Part shown: positions 5,571 to 11,766 of the stretch, one piece after another
Numbering within the stretch: position 1 is the stretch's first letter
How the letters are laid out: every line of letters begins with the position of its first letter
Position numbers and translations under genes: made by a program
Source: Solirubrobacterales bacterium
GTDB lineage: Bacteria > Actinomycetota > Thermoleophilia > Solirubrobacterales > Solirubrobacteraceae
Direction of reading: 5' to 3'
Assembly (NCBI GenBank): GCA_025964065.1
Contig: JAOPZO010000031.1
Location: 1 to 11,766, forward strand
DNA: 11,766 nucleotides
Notes under the pieces: generated by a model
The model's input: only the letters and a program-made list of their open reading frames with translations
Databases searched by the model: none
Told to the model about the DNA's origin: nothing

Positions 5571-5599
5571 GCTCAAGGCGCGCGCTGCGGCGTCGACAC
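5571..5599 (+). promoter_or_regulatory. Sigma-28-like promoter of the PAS-GGDEF-EAL gene
   Basis: GCTCAAG (5571-5577), 14 nt, then GTCGACAC (5592-5599), resembling TAAA-N15-GCCGATAA. The heptamer is identical to the one at 2297 before the other c-di-GMP gene. The box lies 58 nt before the ATG. The rest of the 128-nt gap after the tRNA (5529-5656) shows no other clear signal. Confidence 0.42.
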
Positions 5600-5656
5600 C
5601 TGGGGCGTGGGCGTTCCCCGGGCAGCTGCTGCCACCCACGCCGCCCCCGGTCCGCG

Positions 5657-8600
5657 ATGACCGGCCCGGGCGACGACTTGTCGACCCCCGTCGAACCCCT
5701 CCTCCGCGAGGCGCTCGCCACGATGGCCGACCTCTCCATCGTCGTGTTCGACCCGAAGATGCGCATCGTCTCGGCGCAGGGCGGCGCGATCGCGAAGCAC
5801 GGGTGGTTCACCGACCGCATCGTCGGCCGTCGCGCTCCCGAGGTCCTGCCCGCCCCCGCCTGGGAGCAGGTCGGGCCGCTGTACGCGCGCGCGCTCAGGG
5901 GCGAGACCGTGAAGGTCGAGCTCCCCACGCATGACGGCGGCGCGATCTACGAGACGACCTTCGCGCCCGTCCGCCGCGACGGCCGGATCGTGGGCGGTGT
6001 CGCGAGCTCCGCCGACGTCACCGTGCGCCACCGGGCGGAGCAGGAGCTCCGCCGTTCCGAGCGGGAGTTCCGCCAGCTCGCCGAGTCCGCCGCCGACGTC
6101 GTCACCCGCTCCGCCCCGGACGGGACCGTGCTCTACGTCTCCCCCGCCGCGCGTGCGGTCTTCGGTGTCGACCCGCACGACCGCGCCGCCGCGAAGGGCC
6201 ACCACGGCGTCCACCCGGAGGACCGCGCCGGCCTCGCCGCCACCCGCGAGGCGGTCCTCGCCGACGGCGTGCAGCGCCAGGCCGAGTACCGCTTCACGCG
6301 CCCGGACGACGGCCGCGAGGTGTGGCTGCAGACCGACCTGAGGGCCTGGCGAGATCCCGTGACCGGCGTCGTCACGGAGCTGCACGGGGCGACCCGCGAC
6401 ATCACGCGGCGCCGCGCCGACGACGAGCTCCGGCGCCAGTGGGAGCGCGCCTTCGCCACCGACCCGCGCGGCATCGCGCTCGCGGACCCCGCCACCTCCA
6501 TCGTCCGCCGCGTCAACCCGGCGTTCGCGGCGATGCACGGCGGCACGCGCGAGGAGTTCGTGGGCGCCTCGCTCCGGGGCTTCACGACGGGCCCCACCCG
6601 CGAGCGCATGCCGTCGCTGCGGGAGGTCGTCGCCGGCGGTGGCCGCGTCCGCTACGAGGCGGACCACGTCCGGCTCGACGGCACGGTGTTCCCCGTCGCC
6701 GCCGAGGCCGTCGCCGCCACGGGCGGCGACGACCACCCGCTCTACCGCATCTGCTTCGTCACCGACCTCACCGAGGCGCACGCGCGGCAGGCGTCCGAGC
6801 GCCGGGCGCACGAGGGCTTCGAGCGCGTGTTCGCCGAGGCGCCCGTCGGCATGGTCGTCCTCCGCGACGGGAGGGTCGAGCGCGCGAACACCGCGTTCGC
6901 CGCCATGGTCGGGCTCGACACCGACGCGCTGTGCGGCCGCACCCTCGCCGAGTTCCTCGACCCCGACGGGCCGGTGCCGCCGCTCGGCCCCGCCGTTCAG
7001 GACCGCCGCCTGCGCTCCGCCGACGGCCTCGAGCTCCACCTCCGGCTCCGCTCCTCGGTCCTCCAGGACGCGCAGGGGGAGCCGCTCGTGCTCGTGCACC
7101 TGGCGGACCGCACCGCGGAGGTCCTCGCGAACGAGGAGCTCCGGCGCGCGAGCGCGCTCTTCGAGACGAGCTTCAGCGGCGCCCCGATCGGCATGTGCCT
7201 CGTGGGGCTCGACGGCCGGTTCCTGCGGGTGAACGACGCGCTCTGCGCGCTCCTCGGGCGCTCCGCCGACGAGCTGCGCGGCCTCGGCTTCGAGGAGCTG
7301 ACCCACCCGGACGACCCGCGGGTCGACCTCGCGCTGCTCGACGAGGCGCTGGCCGGCCGCCGCTCCTCCTACGAGTTCGAGAAGCGCTACCGCACCGCGG
7401 ACGGCCGTTGGGTGGCCTGCCGCCTGTCGGTCGCCCTCGTCCGCGACGACGAGGGCCGGCCCCGCCACTTCATCTCGCAGATCATCGACCTCACGGCCCT
7501 CCAGGAGGCCCAGGGGGAGCTCGCGCACGTCAACGCGCGCCTGCAGGCGATCCTCGACCACAGCCCCACGGCGATCTACATGCGCGACCTCGAGCAGCGC
7601 TGGGTCGTCGCGAACGCCGAGACGGGGCGCATCACGGGGACGCCGGGGGCCGTGCTCGTCGGGAACGCGTTCGCCGACACCCATCCCGAGGTGAGCGCGA
7701 AGTCCGCCGCCGACGACGCCGAGGTCCTGCGGACGGGCGAGCCGATGAGCTTCGACGAGACGGCCACCGACGTGCACACGGGAACCGAGCACCACTTCTG
7801 GTCGCTGAAGTTCCCGGTCCGCGACGCCGACGGCACCGTCGTCGGCCTGGGCGGCGTCTCCGTGGACGTGACGGAGCGCGAGCGGGACGCACGGGAGCTC
7901 GCGAAGGCCCGTGCGCTCTTCCAGACGGTGTTCGCCGGGGCGCCCATGGGCATGCTCGTCTCCCAGCTGCTCCCGGGCCGCCGGACGGCGGTGCTCGAGT
8001 GCAACGAGGCCTTCGCCGCCATGACGGGCCGGGTGCCCGAGGACCTCATCGGGCAGGACGCCGGCTTCGTCGTCCACCCCGACGACCTCCCGGACCGGCA
8101 GGCCCTGCTCGAGGACATGGCGGCCGGCCGGCCCACGTCGCGGGAGCTGCGCCTGCAGCACCTCGACGGCCACGACGTGTGGGCGCTCGTCGTCCCGACG
8201 CTGGTCCCCGGGCCCGACGGCGAGCGCCTCGCGGTCCTGCACGCGCTCGACATCTCCGAGCGCAAGCGCTTCGAGGGCCGCCTGCAGCACCTCGCCGACC
8301 ACGACGCGCTCACCGGGCTCTTCGGGCGCCGGCGGTTCGAGGAGGAGCTCGAGCGGGAGGTCACCCGCGTGCGCCGGACCGCCCAGGCCGGCGTGCTGCT
8401 CATGCTCGACCTCGACGGCTTCAAGTACGTCAACGACGCGTTCGGCCACTCGACGGGCGACCAGCTCATCACGCGCCTGGGGGCCGCGCTCGGCGGCGCG
8501 CTGCGCGACACGGACGTCCTCGCCCGGATCGGCGGCGACGAGTTCGCCGCGATCCTCCCGGCGACGGATCTCGCGGGCGGGCGGCTCGTGGCACAGGAGC

Positions 8601-9571
8601 TCGTGGAGACCGTCCGCGCGCACGGCCGGGTCATCGTGGGCGGCGGCCACGCGGAGGTCACCGCGTCCGTCGGCGTGACGACCATCGGCGGCACCCCGGA
8701 CCTCGCGGGCGAGCTCCTGCTCGTCGAGGCCGACATCGCGATGTACGAGGCGAAGGACAGCGGCAAGGACCGCATCGCCGTGTACGACCGAGCGGACGGC
8801 CGGCGGGAGCAGCTCTCGCGGCGCACGGACTGGATCGGCCGCCTGCGCCGGGCGATCGCCAAGGAGCAGTTCGTGCTCCTGGCGCAGCCCATCATCCCGC
8901 TCGCCGCGGCGGGCCCCGGCCGGGAGCACTACGAGCTCCTGCTGCGGCTCGTCGACGACGACGGCCGGCTCGTCCCGCCCGGCACGTTCCTCTACCACGC
9001 CGAGCGGCACGGGCTCGTCGGTGACATCGACCGCTGGGTGCTCGGCCAGGCCGTCCGCGCGTTGCACGCCGCGCACGCGGCGGGCCGGCACGTGGAGTTC
9101 GCGGTGAACCTCTCGGCCCGGACGATCCAGGACCTCGGCATCGCCGAGCACCTCGCGGAGCTCCTCCGGGAGCACCCCGTCCCGCCGGGCACCCTGATGA
9201 TCGAGGTCACGGAGACGGCGGCGATCACGAACGTCAGCCGCGCCGCGGAGCTCGCCCGCCAGCTCCAGGGCCTCGGCTGCCAGCTCGCCCTGGACGACTT
9301 CGGCGCGGGCTTCGCCTCCTTCTACTACCTCAAGCACCTCGTCTTCGACGTGCTGAAGATCGACGGCGACTTCATCGACCGGCTCCCGACCTCGACGACG
9401 GACCAGCTCGTGGTCCGTGCCGTCGTCGACATCGCCCGCGGGCTCGGCGCGAAGGTCGTGGCGGAACGCGTCGGCGACGCGGAGACCGTCTCCCTGCTCC
9501 GGGACCTCGGCGTGGACTACGGCCAGGGCTACTTCCTGGGTCGGCCTCGGCGGCTCGCGGACCTGATCTGA
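5657..9571 (+). CDS. Seven-PAS GGDEF-EAL c-di-GMP synthase/phosphodiesterase
   Basis: This 1304-residue protein has no membrane segment and is probably cytoplasmic. Seven PAS domains lie at about 20-125, 136-255, 262-378, 386-490, 499-619, 629-745 and 753-874, most ending in the typical D-[IVL]-T/S-x-R segment. The GGDEF domain (about 876-1040) has DLDGFKYVND, the GGDEF motif at 959-963 and I-site RxxD (RDTD) just before it, so c-di-GMP synthesis is plausible. The EAL domain (about 1060-1300) has ELLLR (1093-1097) in place of EALLR. It keeps the metal and catalytic residues E1093, N1151 (NLS), E1183, D1213-D1214 (DDFG), K1234, E1270 and Q1290, so hydrolysis to pGpG is also plausible. The second Glu of the AExVE block is Gly (G1273). 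ATG 5657 gives a short tail before PAS1; no Shine-Dalgarno is seen. A sigma-28-like promoter is upstream. Which activity dominates, and what the PAS domains sense, cannot be read from the sequence. Confidence 0.96.
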   Translation: MTGPGDDLSTPVEPLLREALATMADLSIVVFDPKMRIVSAQGGAIAKHGWFTDRIVGRRAPEVLPAPAWEQVGPLYARALRGETVKVELPTHDGGAIYETTFAPVRRDGRIVGGVASSADVTVRHRAEQELRRSEREFRQLAESAADVVTRSAPDGTVLYVSPAARAVFGVDPHDRAAAKGHHGVHPEDRAGLAATREAVLADGVQRQAEYRFTRPDDGREVWLQTDLRAWRDPVTGVVTELHGATRDITRRRADDELRRQWERAFATDPRGIALADPATSIVRRVNPAFAAMHGGTREEFVGASLRGFTTGPTRERMPSLREVVAGGGRVRYEADHVRLDGTVFPVAAEAVAATGGDDHPLYRICFVTDLTEAHARQASERRAHEGFERVFAEAPVGMVVLRDGRVERANTAFAAMVGLDTDALCGRTLAEFLDPDGPVPPLGPAVQDRRLRSADGLELHLRLRSSVLQDAQGEPLVLVHLADRTAEVLANEELRRASALFETSFSGAPIGMCLVGLDGRFLRVNDALCALLGRSADELRGLGFEELTHPDDPRVDLALLDEALAGRRSSYEFEKRYRTADGRWVACRLSVALVRDDEGRPRHFISQIIDLTALQEAQGELAHVNARLQAILDHSPTAIYMRDLEQRWVVANAETGRITGTPGAVLVGNAFADTHPEVSAKSAADDAEVLRTGEPMSFDETATDVHTGTEHHFWSLKFPVRDADGTVVGLGGVSVDVTERERDARELAKARALFQTVFAGAPMGMLVSQLLPGRRTAVLECNEAFAAMTGRVPEDLIGQDAGFVVHPDDLPDRQALLEDMAAGRPTSRELRLQHLDGHDVWALVVPTLVPGPDGERLAVLHALDISERKRFEGRLQHLADHDALTGLFGRRRFEEELEREVTRVRRTAQAGVLLMLDLDGFKYVNDAFGHSTGDQLITRLGAALGGALRDTDVLARIGGDEFAAILPATDLAGGRLVAQELVETVRAHGRVIVGGGHAEVTASVGVTTIGGTPDLAGELLLVEADIAMYEAKDSGKDRIAVYDRADGRREQLSRRTDWIGRLRRAIAKEQFVLLAQPIIPLAAAGPGREHYELLLRLVDDDGRLVPPGTFLYHAERHGLVGDIDRWVLGQAVRALHAAHAAGRHVEFAVNLSARTIQDLGIAEHLAELLREHPVPPGTLMIEVTETAAITNVSRAAELARQLQGLGCQLALDDFGAGFASFYYLKHLVFDVLKIDGDFIDRLPTSTTDQLVVRAVVDIARGLGAKVVAERVGDAETVSLLRDLGVDYGQGYFLGRPRRLADLI

Positions 9572-9623
9572 AACCCGGCGGGGCCGTTCGCTGACACCCC
9601 CCCGGGGTACCGTCGAATGGAGC

Positions 9624-9629
9624 TATCCT
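9624..9629 (+). promoter_or_regulatory. Possible -10 box of the Clp unfoldase gene
   Basis: TATCCT fits a -10 element and is followed 38 nt later by the GTG start. No -35 resembling TTGACA is found 16-18 nt upstream. It overlaps the start of the inverted repeat at 9628-9646. Confidence 0.35.
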
Positions 9630-9646
9630 CAGTCCTGTCGACTGAG
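9628..9646 (+). promoter_or_regulatory. Perfect 7-bp inverted repeat in the Clp unfoldase leader
   Basis: CTCAGTC, spacer CTGTC, GACTGAG. Its position just after the -10 box suits a repressor operator or a 5'-leader hairpin. It is not the HspR HAIR box (CTTGAGT-N7-ACTCAAG), the CtsR box or a complete ClgR site. The segment TCCTG (9633-9637) inside it is complementary to CAGGA (9657-9661) of the ribosome-binding site. Confidence 0.5.
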
Positions 9647-9657
9647 ATCCTTCCGTC

Positions 9658-9662
9658 AGGAG
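9658..9662 (+). promoter_or_regulatory. Ribosome-binding site of the Clp unfoldase gene
   Basis: AGGAG lies 4 nt before GTG 9667 and decides that start; the zinc-finger cysteines begin at residue 7, so no later start is likely. Confidence 0.65.
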
Positions 9663-9666
9663 AACC

Positions 9667-11766
<2,100 letters not shown>

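Noticed and set aside
5424..5660. Small open frames on both strands over the tRNA
   Set aside because: They translate the tRNA-Ser itself and its flanks. The cloverleaf is complete, so these are not genes.
5573..9337. Minus-strand 1254-codon open frame opposite the PAS-GGDEF-EAL gene
   Set aside because: The plus-strand protein has seven PAS, GGDEF and EAL motifs throughout. The antisense reading is Arg/Ala/Glu/Val-rich without motifs. Its length is striking but explained by GC bias.
9586..9600. ClgR-like half-site TTCGCT before the Clp gene
   Set aside because: The second half (GCGAA-like) is absent; the following bases are a C-run, so no complete site is present.
9572..9610. Intrinsic terminator after the PAS-GGDEF-EAL gene
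   Set aside because: Only four-base G/C pairing can be drawn and no T-tract follows.

Overview
This window is very GC-rich chromosomal DNA (roughly three quarters G+C) with GTG starts, few ribosome-binding sites, many start codons sitting directly behind TAnnnT-like -10 boxes, and a tRNA-Ser with no encoded CCA. Together with the protein styles (PAS/GGDEF proteins, actinobacterial-type GlmS, a Clp unfoldase), this suggests an actinobacterium, most likely of the Thermoleophilia/Solirubrobacterales kind. The lineage is an inference from style; no marker gene was compared.

Layout. Positions 1-1766 hold a minus-strand cluster: a low-molecular-weight tyrosine phosphatase (1284-1766), pseudouridine-5'-phosphate glycosidase psuG (348-1244) and the start of a PfkB kinase, probably psuK (1-319, running off the left edge). 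PsuK and PsuG together would convert pseudouridine to uracil plus ribose 5-phosphate. A divergent 44-bp promoter region (1767-1810) separates this cluster from plus-strand genes: a small lipoprotein (1811-2269), a membrane diguanylate cyclase whose three-helix sensor resembles the ethylene-binding domain of plant ETR1 (2365-3231), a 91-residue conserved-looking protein (3313-3588), and glmS (3599-5416), the entry step to UDP-GlcNAc and cell-wall synthesis. tRNA-Ser(UGA) follows at 5442-5528. Then comes a 1304-residue cytoplasmic protein with seven PAS domains followed by GGDEF and EAL (5657-9571). Last is a ClpE/ClpC-type AAA+ unfoldase with an N-terminal zinc finger (9667 to the right edge, incomplete).

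How the genes fit together. The window has two c-di-GMP enzymes: a membrane synthase and a large soluble synthase/hydrolase. Both are preceded by the same heptamer GCTCAAG and, 14-15 nt later, a GCCGAT/GTCGAC box. This resembles promoters of the FliA/SigD/WhiG (sigma-28) class and suggests both are turned on with a motility, pilus or developmental programme. The other genes (psuGK, glmS, tRNA, clp) are housekeeping or salvage functions and are not obviously linked to that circuit. I saw no mobile elements, CRISPR arrays, defence genes or obviously transferred DNA. The most unusual items are the ETR1-like sensor on the diguanylate cyclase, the shared sigma-28-like boxes, a possible leaderless mini-ORF ahead of the cyclase, and the dyad/alternative pairing in the clp leader. 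No intergenic gap exceeds about 130 bases.
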